NCBI RefSeq assembly: GCF_047372505.1
Contig: NZ_JBKBEU010000001.1
Span: 3,410,001 to 3,474,000, forward strand
DNA length: 64,000 bases
Direction of reading: 5' to 3'
Origin: Phaeobacter cretensis
GTDB taxonomy: Bacteria; Pseudomonadota; Alphaproteobacteria; Rhodobacterales; Rhodobacteraceae
This document shows, piece by piece, positions 1-8,504 of the stretch. The notes under the pieces were generated by a model. It made no database searches. It was given only the letters and a program-made list of their open reading frames with translations, and was not told the origin of the DNA. How positions within the stretch are numbered: the stretch's first letter is position 1; the number at the start of each line of letters is the position of its first letter. The position numbers and the translations under genes are program-made.

Positions 1-44
1 GCGATGGCGATCCAGACCCACCAGATCGACAGCATCGCGGTCAT
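1..44 (-). CDS. NfeD-like membrane protein, N-terminal fragment
   Basis: Only the first 14 codons lie in the window (MTAMLSIWWVWIAI), running off the left edge. The ATG overlaps the stop codon of the SPFH gene in an ATGA arrangement, so the two are translationally coupled. The hydrophobic, Trp-rich start fits an NfeD-family membrane protein, and NfeD proteins are the standard partner encoded after SPFH/band-7 genes. The family call rests on this context and a short peptide. Confidence 0.6.
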   Translation of the reverse strand, partial: MTAMLSIWWVWIAI

Positions 45-934
45 TTCCTGGGCCCTTTCAGCATGTTGAAGGCGTTGCCAAAGGCCTCAATCGCATTGGC
101 AGGCACCAGAATAGTCTGTTTGCCTTCGCCAGCGCCAAGGGCGTTGAGTGCTTCGACCTGTTTCAGGGCAACCTGATACTGCGCAGCCTCCAGCCCGTTT
201 TCGGCAATCGCCTTGGCGACGACTTCGGTGGCGTAGGCTTCAGCATCTGCCTGAATGCGACGCGCTTTGGCGGTTTGCTCAGCGGCATAGAGTTCGGCGT
301 CAGCGGCCAGCTCGACCGAGCGTTTCTGACCTTCGGCCTCGGTCACCTGGGCCCGGCGGGCGCGTTCAGCGTTGAGCTGCTGCAGCATCGCGTCGCGTGT
401 GGCCTGATCAAGGTTCACATCCAGGATCTCGGCGCGGGTGACTTCGATGCCCCAATCGTCCACGGCGCTTTCAACACTGTGTTGAATCTGGCCGATCAGC
501 TGCGAGCGGTTAGACTGTACCTCATCCAGGTCCATCTTGCCGATTTCAGCGCGCACAATTCCGGCCACTGTTGTGGCGATGGCACCGTCGACATCGCGGA
601 TCCGGTAGACGGTCTTTTCTGGTTCAAGAATACGGTAAAACACAGAGGTGTCGATCTGCACCAGCACATTGTCTTTGGTAATAGCATCCTGCGTTGCATT
701 GGGCAGTTGGCGCTCAAGAATAGAGACTTTATGGGCTACGGAATCCAGCAATGGTACGATAAAATTGATGCCGGGGCCAAGCACCGCGTGCAAGCGGCCG
801 AAGCGCTCGACCACGTATTTTTCAGACTGTGGTACGATCCGGATCCCTTTGAAGATCAGGATGACCAGGAAGATCGCACCCAGGATATAGATAATGTTCT
901 GCGTTAGCAGGGCTAGTAGGAATTCTTCAGACAT
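41..934 (-). CDS. SPFH/band 7 domain protein (paraslipin, QmcA-type)
   Basis: A 297-residue membrane-anchored protein. A single N-terminal membrane segment (about residues 8-28) is followed by the band 7 domain (starting near VPQSEKYVVERFG) and a long Ala/Glu/Arg-rich coiled coil (about 160-240) that drives oligomerisation. This is the usual paraslipin plan; such proteins form large assemblies in the inner membrane and are thought to organise lipid domains and membrane protease activity. I chose the ATG at 934 because it is preceded by GCGAGG; an upstream TTG at 946 has no such site. The gene is coupled to the NfeD-like gene that follows. Confidence 0.9.
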   Translation of the reverse strand: MSEEFLLALLTQNIIYILGAIFLVILIFKGIRIVPQSEKYVVERFGRLHAVLGPGINFIVPLLDSVAHKVSILERQLPNATQDAITKDNVLVQIDTSVFYRILEPEKTVYRIRDVDGAIATTVAGIVRAEIGKMDLDEVQSNRSQLIGQIQHSVESAVDDWGIEVTRAEILDVNLDQATRDAMLQQLNAERARRAQVTEAEGQKRSVELAADAELYAAEQTAKARRIQADAEAYATEVVAKAIAENGLEAAQYQVALKQVEALNALGAGEGKQTILVPANAIEAFGNAFNMLKGPRK

Positions 935-946
935 TTGGCCTCGCAA

Positions 947-1349
947 TTATATTGTATGCTATGGTATGCATTTGATCTTTGTCGCTCGATATTTCAAGGT
1001 CATGCTAACATGTCTCTAGATCGGGCGGTGGAGATTTCTTCTTCTCTATGGCGCGTGCATTTGGGGCAGGCAAGGGGAACGACGGCTTTGCTGTCGCAGA
1101 ACAAAGCCCAAAGCGATGCGGCGCCCAGCGGGTGTAGGCCATGCAAGCTTGAATACCATGCACGCTTGAAAGCAGTGGCGACTTGACGGCAGCTACGGCT
1201 TGAAAACCGTGGCGAGATGAGGCACATCCGGCAAGTTCTGCTGATCTGTATTCAAATCGCAGAGGCTAAGGGTTCAAGTGGCAGATGATCCCGTTGGAAA
1301 TTCACCCGCTGCGTCGGGACACTGCATATGACAGCCCAAGGAAGATATC
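947..1349. other. intergenic region between the SPFH gene and tgt
   Basis: About 400 bases without a convincing gene. It carries short degenerate direct repeats around 1140-1225, where GCTTGAA and GTGGCGA recur at intervals of about 35 bases. Promoters for the leftward SPFH gene and for tgt should lie here, but I could not define -35/-10 elements with confidence. A sequence AAGGAAG upstream of 1350 serves as the tgt ribosome site. Confidence 0.5.
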
Positions 1350-2480
1350 ATGGCGCCGAAAATCTCGTTTGAACTGAAAGCCACCGATGGCAAGGCCCGC
1401 ACAGGTGTGATTGATACACCGCGTGGCGAGATCCGTACGCCTGCGTTTATGCCGGTGGGCACGGCCGCAACGGTGAAAGCGATGATGCCCGAAAGTGTGC
1501 GTGCAACGGGTGCCGATATCCTGCTGGGCAATACCTATCACCTAATGCTGCGCCCGACTGCCGAGCGGATTGATCGTTTGGGTGGGCTGCATAAGTTCAT
1601 GAATTGGGAGCGCCCTATCCTGACTGACAGCGGTGGGTTCCAGGTTATGTCGCTGGCGGGGCTGCGTAAGCTGACCGAAAGGGGCGTCACATTCAAAAGT
1701 CATATCGATGGCTCTAAACATGAGCTGACGCCGGAACGGTCTATGGAGATCCAGAAGCTGTTGGGCTCCGACATTGTGATGTGCTTCGATGAATGCCCTG
1801 CGTTGCCAGCTGACCGGAACCGCATTGCTGAAAGCATGCGCCTCTCCATGCGATGGGCAGAGCGCTCGCGTGATGCCTTTGGCGACCGTCCGGGCCACGC
1901 ATTGTTTGGCATCATGCAGGGTGGGCTTGAGCAGGATCTGCGCGAAGAGAGCGCAGAGGCGCTGCGCGGTATCGGATTTGACGGCTACGCAGTAGGTGGG
2001 CTGGCCGTAGGCGAAGGTCAGGAGGCAATGTTCGGCTGTCTGGATTATGCGCCCGATATGCTGCCGCAAGACAAGCCGCGCTATCTTATGGGCGTTGGAA
2101 AGCCGGATGATATCGTTGGCGCGGTGGCGCGAGGGATTGACATGATGGATTGCGTTCTGCCGTCACGGTCGGGCCGCACTGGTCAGGCCTTTACCCGTCA
2201 GGGGGTGGTGAATATCAAAAACGCCCGCCATCAGGATGATCCACGCCCGCTGGATGCATCTTGTTCTTGCCCCGCGTGTTCGAGCTATTCACGCGCTTAT
2301 TTGCACCATGTGTTCCGCAGCAATGAGATGATTTCGGGAATGCTGCTAACCTGGCACAATCTGCAGTATTTCCAAGACATCATGCAAGGTATGCGCGACG
2401 CGATTGCAGTGGGTACCTTTGAGGCTTGGCAGAAGGATTTCCACGACACCCGTGCGCAAGGCGATATTGATCCTTTGTAA
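1350..2480 (+). CDS. tgt: queuine tRNA-ribosyltransferase
   Basis: Tgt exchanges the wobble guanine of tRNAs with GUN anticodons (Asp, Asn, His, Tyr) for the queuosine precursor preQ1. The 376-residue product has the normal family length. Visible motifs are the N-terminal GEIRTPAFMPVGTAATVK segment, LLGNTYHLMLRP, the nucleophile region DSGGFQVMSL, the second-Asp segment DCVLPSRSGRTGQAF and the C-terminal zinc site CSCPACSSYSRAYLHH (three Cys and a His). The start ATG follows AAGGAAG. Three tRNA-Asp(GTC) genes, substrates of this enzyme, lie about 11 kb downstream. Confidence 0.97.
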   Translation: MAPKISFELKATDGKARTGVIDTPRGEIRTPAFMPVGTAATVKAMMPESVRATGADILLGNTYHLMLRPTAERIDRLGGLHKFMNWERPILTDSGGFQVMSLAGLRKLTERGVTFKSHIDGSKHELTPERSMEIQKLLGSDIVMCFDECPALPADRNRIAESMRLSMRWAERSRDAFGDRPGHALFGIMQGGLEQDLREESAEALRGIGFDGYAVGGLAVGEGQEAMFGCLDYAPDMLPQDKPRYLMGVGKPDDIVGAVARGIDMMDCVLPSRSGRTGQAFTRQGVVNIKNARHQDDPRPLDASCSCPACSSYSRAYLHHVFRSNEMISGMLLTWHNLQYFQDIMQGMRDAIAVGTFEAWQKDFHDTRAQGDIDPL

Positions 2481-2648
2481 AAGGGCTTGCTGTAGTTTCG
2501 CTGCCAGATGTCCTAGAAGGGCGCGTATGCTTGGGGTCTTGAAAACTTGAATGAATGTTCATTCTTGCGACCAAGCCGGACCACTTTTGCGCCACAAATC
2601 AGGGTTGTACTGCAACGTAGGAATGGAACTACGAAGTGGAGAGACCCG

Positions 2649-2801
2649 ATGAATGACACCGTTTCAACAGGACTTGCGCATTGTTCGCTGATGATTTTGC
2701 TGGCGACAGGCGTGGCGATATTCGCGCTGATTGGCAATAGCGGCGATCCTCGTGCCAGCGGAGGTAACCTGAGCCATCTGAGTGCTGGTTCGATCGACTA
2801 G
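2649..2801 (+). CDS. small hydrophobic protein, 50 residues
   Basis: A 50-residue ORF starting MNDTVSTGLAHCSLMILLAT. Residues about 12-28 form one hydrophobic segment followed by a short Gly/Ser-rich tail. The ATG has an upstream GTGGAGAG that can act as a ribosome site. It sits alone between tgt and lon. I do not recognise a family; a small single-pass membrane protein is the most that can be said. Confidence 0.45.
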   Translation: MNDTVSTGLAHCSLMILLATGVAIFALIGNSGDPRASGGNLSHLSAGSID

Positions 2802-3082
2802 GTCTTGTAAACGCCGCACCCAAAGTGGTGCGGAAGGCAACGCATTTGTTAACAAAATCCCTGAAAGAGTGGCCCGCCGTGGCCGCTCTTCACCATTTGG
2901 TATCCTTGTGCTTATTTGCGCCCTTGTGGTCCGGGCGCGCTGCGGGCAATGTGAACCCAAACATTGAGGCAGGGCGGTTGAAATTCATCCTCCGCTGCAC
3001 CAGATAAAATATCCAATGAGGAGACGCGCCAAAGCTGCCGGCAACCGGGGCAGGGGCGTCTTGCCAAACCAAAGGACCGAGT

Positions 3083-5497
3083 ATGCAAGAGCCACTCAAT
3101 TCATCCTACCCTGTCTTGCCGCTGCGCGATATCGTTGTGTTCCCACATATGATTGTACCGTTGTTTGTCGGACGGGAAAAATCGGTGCGTGCCTTGGAAG
3201 AAGTGATGACAGACGACAAGCAGATCCTGCTGTCCAGTCAGATCGATCCGGCCGAAGATGATCCGCAATCCGACGGTATCTACAATGTTGGTGTTCTGGC
3301 CAATGTATTGCAGCTGCTGAAGCTGCCCGATGGAACCGTGAAGGTTTTGGTCGAGGGCCATGCCCGTGTGAAAATCACCGAGTACCTCGAAAACGACAAC
3401 TTCTTTGAGGCGCGTGCGGAGTATCTCAGCGAGATGCCCGGCGATGTTACCACCGTAGAAGCACTGCTACGTACCGTTGGTGACGAGTTCGAGCGCTATG
3501 CCAAAGTACGCAAGAACATTCCGGAAGAAGCGCTGAGCGCTGTTGGCGAGACCACGGAGCCTGCCAAGCTGGCGGATCTGGTCGCCGGCCACCTTGGGAT
3601 TGAGGTCGACAACAAGCAGGATCTTCTGGAAACACTGTCTGTGAGCGAACGTCTCGAGAAGGTCTATGGCTTGATGCAGGGCGAGCTGTCGGTGTTGCAG
3701 GTCGAAAAGAAGATCAAAACCCGCGTGAAAACGCAGATGGAAAAGACCCAGCGCGAATACTACCTGAATGAGCAGATGAAGGCCATTCAGAAGGAGCTTG
3801 GCGACAGCGAAGACGGCTCTAACGAGGTCGCGGAACTGGAAGCCAAGATCGCCGAGACAAAACTGTCGAAAGAGGCGCGCGAAAAAGCCGAAGGCGAGTT
3901 GAAAAAGCTGAAAAATATGTCGCCGATGTCTGCCGAGGCCACAGTTGTGCGCAACTACCTCGACTGGATTTTGGCGCTGCCTTGGGGCACCAAATCACGT
4001 GTGAAGAAAGACTTGAGCCGGGCTCAGGAAATTCTGGACGCTGATCACTATGGCCTCGAGAAGGTCAAGGAACGTATCGTTGAATATCTAGCGGTGCAGC
4101 AACGCTCGGTTAAGCTGAAAGGGCCGATCCTGTGCCTTGTTGGTCCTCCGGGTGTCGGTAAAACATCGCTTGGCAAATCTGTGGCCAAAGCAACGGGCCG
4201 GGAGTTTATCCGGATCTCACTTGGGGGCGTGCGCGACGAGAGCGAGATCCGTGGCCACCGTCGGACCTATATCGGTTCCATGCCCGGTAAGATTATTCAG
4301 GCACTGAAAAAAGCCAAGACCACAAACCCGCTGATCTTGCTCGATGAAATCGACAAGATGGGGCAGGATTTCCGGGGCGACCCAGCGTCGGCCATGCTCG
4401 AGGTGTTGGATCCCGAACAGAACGCGACCTTCATAGACCACTATCTTGAGGTGGAATATGACCTGTCAAACGTGATGTTCCTGACCACATCGAACAGCTA
4501 CAACATGCCAGGACCGCTGTTGGACCGGATGGAGATCATTCCCCTATCTGGCTACACCGAAGATGAGAAGCACGAGATTGCCAAGCAGCATTTGATCTCT
4601 AAGCAGGTTAAGAACCACGGGCTGAAGTCCAAGGAATTTGAGCTGACAGATGAGGCGCTGACCGAGATCATCCGGACCTATACCCGCGAGGCAGGTGTAC
4701 GAAATCTGGAGCGTGAAATCGCCAAAGTTGCGCGGAAGTCGCTGACCAAGATCGTCAAGAAGGAAACCGAGAGCGTGTCTGTCACGGACGATAATCTTGA
4801 TGATTTCCTTGGTGTTGCGAAGTATCGCTATGGTTTGGCGGAGAAAGAAGATCAGGTCGGCGTTGTTACCGGTCTGGCCTATACATCGGTCGGCGGTGAG
4901 CTGTTGAGCATTGAAGCGTTGCGCCTGCCGGGCAAGGGTCGGATGAAGACCACCGGTAAGCTGGGCGATGTCATGAAGGAGTCGATTGAGGCAGCATCGA
5001 GCTATGTGCGCTCAATCTCTCCACAACTGGGTGTGAAACCGCCCAAGTTCGACAAGATCGATATTCACGTTCACGTCCCAGACGGGGCCACGCCAAAGGA
5101 TGGGCCAAGTGCCGGTCTGGCAATGGTAACGGCGATTGTATCGGTTCTGACGGGTATTCCTGTCCGCAAGGACATTGCCATGACTGGTGAGGTCACCTTG
5201 CGCGGCAACGCGACGGCCATTGGCGGGCTGAAGGAAAAACTCCTTGCGGCCCTGCGTGGCGGTATCAAAACAGTGTTGATCCCACAGGAAAATGAAAAAG
5301 ACCTGCCGGATATTCCGGATAACGTGAAAGAAGGACTGACTATTATCCCCGTCAGCCACGTGTCCGAGGTTCTGAAACACGCGCTGACCGGCACACCTGA
5401 ACCCATTGAGTGGGATGAGGCCGCCGAGGAAGCAGCAGCTGCCGCCAAGGCGGCTTTAGGCACGCCTGACGGCGGTGCAGGTGCCACCGCCCATTGA
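3083..5497 (+). CDS. lon: ATP-dependent Lon protease
   Basis: Lon degrades misfolded and selected regulatory proteins in the cytoplasm as a hexameric AAA+ serine protease. The 804-residue protein has the complete order: LON substrate-binding N-domain (about 1-210, starting YPVLPLRDIVVFPHMI), a coiled-coil linker, AAA+ module with Walker A GPPGVGKTSL (about 354-363, Lys360) and Walker B ILLDEIDKM, then the C-terminal protease domain with the Ser-Lys dyad: Ser676 in DGPSAG and Lys717 in GGLKEK. Length and catalytic spacing match Escherichia coli Lon. An Ala-rich tail follows the protease domain. Transcription is monocistronic, with a terminator after the gene. Confidence 0.98.
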   Translation: MQEPLNSSYPVLPLRDIVVFPHMIVPLFVGREKSVRALEEVMTDDKQILLSSQIDPAEDDPQSDGIYNVGVLANVLQLLKLPDGTVKVLVEGHARVKITEYLENDNFFEARAEYLSEMPGDVTTVEALLRTVGDEFERYAKVRKNIPEEALSAVGETTEPAKLADLVAGHLGIEVDNKQDLLETLSVSERLEKVYGLMQGELSVLQVEKKIKTRVKTQMEKTQREYYLNEQMKAIQKELGDSEDGSNEVAELEAKIAETKLSKEAREKAEGELKKLKNMSPMSAEATVVRNYLDWILALPWGTKSRVKKDLSRAQEILDADHYGLEKVKERIVEYLAVQQRSVKLKGPILCLVGPPGVGKTSLGKSVAKATGREFIRISLGGVRDESEIRGHRRTYIGSMPGKIIQALKKAKTTNPLILLDEIDKMGQDFRGDPASAMLEVLDPEQNATFIDHYLEVEYDLSNVMFLTTSNSYNMPGPLLDRMEIIPLSGYTEDEKHEIAKQHLISKQVKNHGLKSKEFELTDEALTEIIRTYTREAGVRNLEREIAKVARKSLTKIVKKETESVSVTDDNLDDFLGVAKYRYGLAEKEDQVGVVTGLAYTSVGGELLSIEALRLPGKGRMKTTGKLGDVMKESIEAASSYVRSISPQLGVKPPKFDKIDIHVHVPDGATPKDGPSAGLAMVTAIVSVLTGIPVRKDIAMTGEVTLRGNATAIGGLKEKLLAALRGGIKTVLIPQENEKDLPDIPDNVKEGLTIIPVSHVSEVLKHALTGTPEPIEWDEAAEEAAAAAKAALGTPDGGAGATAH

Positions 5498-5583
5498 TCT
5501 GCTCATTGGTCCAAGGGAAGGGTAGCTCCCAGCCTTGAAAGATCAGACGTGGTATTGAAATTAGGTCTTATTGAAATTGGAAT

Positions 5584-5610
5584 GGGCAGTCCTTGTGGGC
5601 TGCCCGTTTT
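5584..5610 (+). terminator. rho-independent terminator after lon
   Basis: GGGCAG at 5584-5589 pairs with CTGCCC at 5600-5605, followed by GTTTT. The hairpin lies 86 bases beyond the lon stop codon in the right orientation. Confidence 0.7.
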
Positions 5611-5686
5611 GTCTAATTGGCATGTTTTCACCATCAGTCTCTTAGTAGGGGATGTTCGGGACGGGCGGCATATCATCGGCCTGCTG

Positions 5687-5959
5687 TCATTGATGGGTGA
5701 TGTCCTCATAGTCGCCCAACCGAAGGTAAAAGTATTCTCGGTAGAGTTTTATCGTAGGGCGTAGGCCAAACAGAATTGAACCGATCAGAAACAGCCATGT
5801 ACCGACGTAAGTCGTTTCTTCCCGGAAGAACAATACACTGCCGATTACAAACAGAACTGCGGCGGAGACGTCGACAATAGTGTAGGCGATCTCGCAGTAG
5901 GCGTAGATCTTCTTGTGCTTATCACTGCGGTTTCGATTGTCGAGATGAAACAGAGACAT
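5687..5959 (-). CDS. YrhK-domain small membrane protein
   Basis: A 90-residue protein with two hydrophobic segments (about 25-45 and 53-70) and the features I associate with the YrhK domain: a charged start (NRNRSDKHKKIYA), an internal FVIGSVLFF segment, a GTWLFLIGSILFGLRP segment and a C-terminal acidic GDYEDI. YrhK proteins are predicted inner-membrane proteins without a defined biochemical role. It is a single gene facing lon across the terminator. Confidence 0.75.
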   Translation of the reverse strand: MSLFHLDNRNRSDKHKKIYAYCEIAYTIVDVSAAVLFVIGSVLFFREETTYVGTWLFLIGSILFGLRPTIKLYREYFYLRLGDYEDITHQ

Positions 5960-6050
5960 AGGGCAGTCCTTTGTACAAGCTTGATGACGTGTAGCGTAAG
6001 ATAAACGCCAATTAGGCGTGTCTGTTCAACGCTTCTGATGCCAGGGCAGC

Positions 6051-6111
6051 TGTTCGCTGACCTGGCGCTATCCGGCCAAGTGCCGGGTCGCCCAAAATCG
6101 TTTTCAGGTTT
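6051..6111. repeat. REP-like dispersed repeat, copy A
   Basis: A 61-base segment that matches 57195-57255 without gaps at 53 of 61 positions. Its centre is a hairpin (ATCCGGC-N5-GCCGGGT) followed by CGCCCAAAATCG. The stem changes between copies keep pairing (T-G wobble here, C-G in copy B). Weaker similarity extends a further 90 bases to the right in both copies. It lies in the 334-base gene-free stretch 5960-6293, which holds nothing else I can support. Confidence 0.75.
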
Positions 6112-6293
6112 AGCGTGGCGTTCTGAATGGGTATTTTTGTATAAGTTATTGAATAGTAGAAATCTATTTCTGGAAAACAGGCCGTCGGATCATGCATTGG
6201 GCTGTTGAGGCGCGCATATAGGCTAGACAGTAATATGCGTAGCAATCAACTACTAACCATTGAGATGGGTGCTCGAAGACAGGACGTGTACCT

Positions 6294-6562
6294 ATGATAA
6301 ATCTACGCTGGTCTACCTATACGGGCTTTTTACGCAACAACGTCTTTCGGCTGGCCGGCGCCATGACTTTGATCGGATTTCTGCTGTTGGGTTCTGATCG
6401 TGTGATCGATTATTCGAGTACAAGAAGATCGGGACAGGCGGTATTGAGTTGCTTAGTGGCGCTATTGTAAGAATGCTATTCACTTACTTCGGCTTGCTCT
6501 TTCTGGCGTTGGGGCACCTTGTATATGCGTGGCGGAAACCGAGAGTGCTCAGCTTCGCGTAG
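6294..6562 (+). pseudogene. frameshifted small membrane protein gene
   Basis: Two overlapping reading frames together give a plausible protein of about 90 residues with two membrane segments. The first frame runs from the ATG at 6294 (MINLRWSTYTG, hydrophobic GAMTLIGFLLLG); the second is open from about 6410 to the TAG at 6560-6562 (FEYKKIGTGGIELLSG, hydrophobic LFTYFGLLFLALGHLVYAW). The shift lies near 6400. Either a true one-base lesion or a sequencing error would explain it. I do not recognise the family. Confidence 0.4.
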
Positions 6563-6742
6563 AACGCATTGGACTTCGCAAATTTCTGCCACAATCAATT
6601 TACTTATTATCTCTATCACCGTCTTGCGCGTTTTGATGTCAGACGTAGTGAAGACCTTCAGGGGCAATGGGACTCGTTTCGTCTTGCCGCAAAACAAAGC
6701 GCGGCGGTAGACGACACAGAAGACAAATCCGATAGATACAAA

Positions 6743-7042
6743 ATGGGCGATAAGCTCGACCTCTATAAGATGCCTCAGCGTATTCAAGGGGGCCATAAGA
6801 GGCCTGACGCTGGCCGGGGTTATAGATCGACATCATCCAAAGCTGACGTGAAGGTAAAGTACGGGGATTTCTTACGAGCGCGGTTACAAAGTTTCTTCGA
6901 GGAGGCTGACCAGATCAATCAAGGTTCCTTGAAACTCGCTTTGTTAATTTCTGGAGTGGGTTACATCCTGTTGATCATCCCGGCGTTGGACATGTGCTTG
7001 CGCGTTTCAACCGGGATGCTTAACGCTGTCGGCCCTTGGTGA
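6743..7042 (+). CDS. hypothetical protein with one C-terminal membrane segment
   Basis: A 99-residue ORF from the ATG at 6743; a longer version from a TTG at 6569 is possible. The N-terminal half is basic and polar; residues about 45-65 are amphipathic (YGDFLRARLQSFFEEADQ) and 66-88 are strongly hydrophobic (LALLISGVGYILLIIPALD). It follows a frameshifted membrane gene on the same strand. No family recognised. Its stop codon lies in the loop of a long inverted repeat (7026-7066). Confidence 0.35.
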   Translation: MGDKLDLYKMPQRIQGGHKRPDAGRGYRSTSSKADVKVKYGDFLRARLQSFFEEADQINQGSLKLALLISGVGYILLIIPALDMCLRVSTGMLNAVGPW

Positions 7043-7066
7043 TCGGTCAACAGCAAGGGCCGACAG
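7026..7066 (+). terminator. 13-bp inverted repeat at the end of the 6743-7042 ORF
   Basis: CTGTCGGCCCTTG at 7026-7038 is perfectly complementary to CAAGGGCCGACAG at 7054-7066, with a 15-base loop holding the ORF stop codon. There is no T-run, so it may be an mRNA 3'-end stabiliser rather than a classical terminator. Confidence 0.45.
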
Positions 7067-7200
7067 AATAACTTGCAGATTGAACTGTTCCGATTTTCGA
7101 TATTCACCCGATATCAGCCTGATTTTCCGGTTGTGCATGGCAAGCGTTGATTTGGTCTATATTCCTAAAGCCCTCTTAAAAAACAATTTTTAAGGCTCAC

Positions 7201-7254
7201 CCGGCTTTCCCTGGCCTCTTCCGGTTACCGTAATATGAAGTGTCTCTTAACAAC
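7201..7254. repeat. dispersed 54-bp repeat, copy A
   Basis: Matches 56004-56057 without gaps at 46 of 54 positions; the last 42 bases match at 38 of 42. Similarity stops abruptly after AACAAC in both copies. In the other copy this boundary lies inside the truncated luxR reading frame. Here it abuts the terminator of the leucine dehydrogenase gene and reads through stop codons, so it is not coding. Confidence 0.75.
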
Positions 7255-7257
7255 GGC

Positions 7258-7283
7258 AAAAAAAAGCGACCACATACGGCCGC
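7258..7283 (-). terminator. rho-independent terminator of the leucine dehydrogenase gene
   Basis: On the minus strand GCGGCC-N6-GGTCGC forms a six-pair stem with one G-U pair, followed by eight U residues. It lies just beyond the stop codon at 7320. Confidence 0.7.
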
Positions 7284-7319
7284 CTTTTTCGAGACTGAGA
7301 TTTCAGTTCCCGGATGCGT

Positions 7320-8375
7320 TCAGGCCGCTTTGGGCGCCATCTTGGCTTGTACCGTTGCAATGGCTACGGCGTCGGGTGTGACGTCATCTGCCTTTGCTTG
7401 CTTGAGTATGGCCGCCATTGTGACTTGTAGTGCTTCCAGCCTGTCGGCGACAAAGCGGCTGCGATTGCTGATTTTCAGGATCTCAGTCGCCACGTTGATG
7501 ATGCCGCCGCCGTTGGCAACAAAATCCGGAGCATAGAGGATACCGCGTTTGTGCAGGGCGATAGCGTCGTTCGGGGTGGCCAGCTGATTATTGGCGCCAC
7601 CAGCAACCAGCGAGACTTTCAGCTGTGGGATTGTCTCGCTGTTGAGAACCCCGCCAATAGCGCAAGGGGCGAATATATCGGCCTCCGCAGCATAGATATC
7701 TTCGGGCGCGACAGCTGTAGCGCCAAAGGTTGCCACGGCGCGGTCGAGCTGAGCGCTGTTGACGTCGGTGACGATCAGTTTGGCACCGGCAGTATTGAGG
7801 AGATCACAGAGGTACCAGCCCACGTGACCCAACCCTTGAACAGAGACAACTCGGTTGGACAGGTCAATCTGCCCAGTATGATGCTCCCAGGCGCATCGGA
7901 TTGCGTTAAAAATACCGCGTGCTGTGATCGGGGAGGGATCGCCAGAGGCAAAGTCACCATCTGCCAACCCGGCCACTGAACTGGTTTCTTCGGCAAGGAT
8001 CGCCATGTCTGCGGGGCTCATGCCCATGTCTTCGGCGGTGATGTAGCGACCATTCAGACTGTCGATGGCGCGGGCAAAGGCACGCAGCAACTCGGGCGTC
8101 TTTTGTACCGCCGGATCGCCAATGATCACTGCCTTGCCACCGCCAAGCGCGAGGCCAGCCGCCGCGTTCTTATAGGTCATGCCTTCGCTCAGGCGCTTGA
8201 CATCAATCAAGGCGTCTTCGGCACTGACGTAGGGGCGCATCCGCAGCCCGCCGGCCGCCGGGCCGAGCAGGGTAGAGTGCACGGCGATAAAGCCGGTAAG
8301 GCCAACTGAGGCATCTTCAACCCGGTAAATTTCTTCATGTGTCGAGGTGGCGACGGGGGTGATTGTGGCTGTCAT
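7320..8375 (-). CDS. leucine dehydrogenase (Glu/Leu/Phe/Val dehydrogenase family)
   Basis: This NAD-dependent enzyme interconverts branched-chain amino acids and 2-oxo acids with release of ammonia. The 351-residue product has the substrate domain with GPAAGGLRMRPY, the catalytic segment MTYKNAAAGLALGGGKAVI, and the Rossmann segment VSVQGLGHVGWYLCDLL, and ends with the usual C-terminal helix. Length agrees with bacterial leucine dehydrogenases. I start at the ATG at 8375 because GGAGGAGC precedes it; the longer frame adds eight residues without support. A divergent Lrp-type regulator lies 129 bases away and probably controls it. Confidence 0.88.
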   Translation of the reverse strand: MTATITPVATSTHEEIYRVEDASVGLTGFIAVHSTLLGPAAGGLRMRPYVSAEDALIDVKRLSEGMTYKNAAAGLALGGGKAVIIGDPAVQKTPELLRAFARAIDSLNGRYITAEDMGMSPADMAILAEETSSVAGLADGDFASGDPSPITARGIFNAIRCAWEHHTGQIDLSNRVVSVQGLGHVGWYLCDLLNTAGAKLIVTDVNSAQLDRAVATFGATAVAPEDIYAAEADIFAPCAIGGVLNSETIPQLKVSLVAGGANNQLATPNDAIALHKRGILYAPDFVANGGGIINVATEILKISNRSRFVADRLEALQVTMAAILKQAKADDVTPDAVAIATVQAKMAPKAA

Positions 8376-8408
8376 TGCTGGATTGCTCCTCCATTTCACC
8401 AGAGAATA

Positions 8409-8478
8409 TCGCTAATGAGCCGCCGGTTTTCCCTAAAGAGGGTCATATTTATTGTCCATATTGGTGTATTTCGCTAAT
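8409..8478. promoter_or_regulatory. candidate Lrp-type operator pair
   Basis: The AT-rich space between the divergent dehydrogenase and Lrp-type genes holds two direct TCGCTAAT copies at 8409-8416 and 8471-8478, each preceded by ATAT or ATTT. They are 62 bases apart, about six helical turns, which suits cooperative binding by an Lrp-type octamer. No binding data; inference only. Confidence 0.4.
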
Positions 8479-8504
8479 ATTGAGCAAAAAATGAGAGGAA
8501 AGAC

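Noticed and set aside
1140..1225. Possible tRNA-like or small RNA gene upstream of tgt
   Set aside because: Short recurring words are present, but no cloverleaf or stable hairpin with a terminator could be built.
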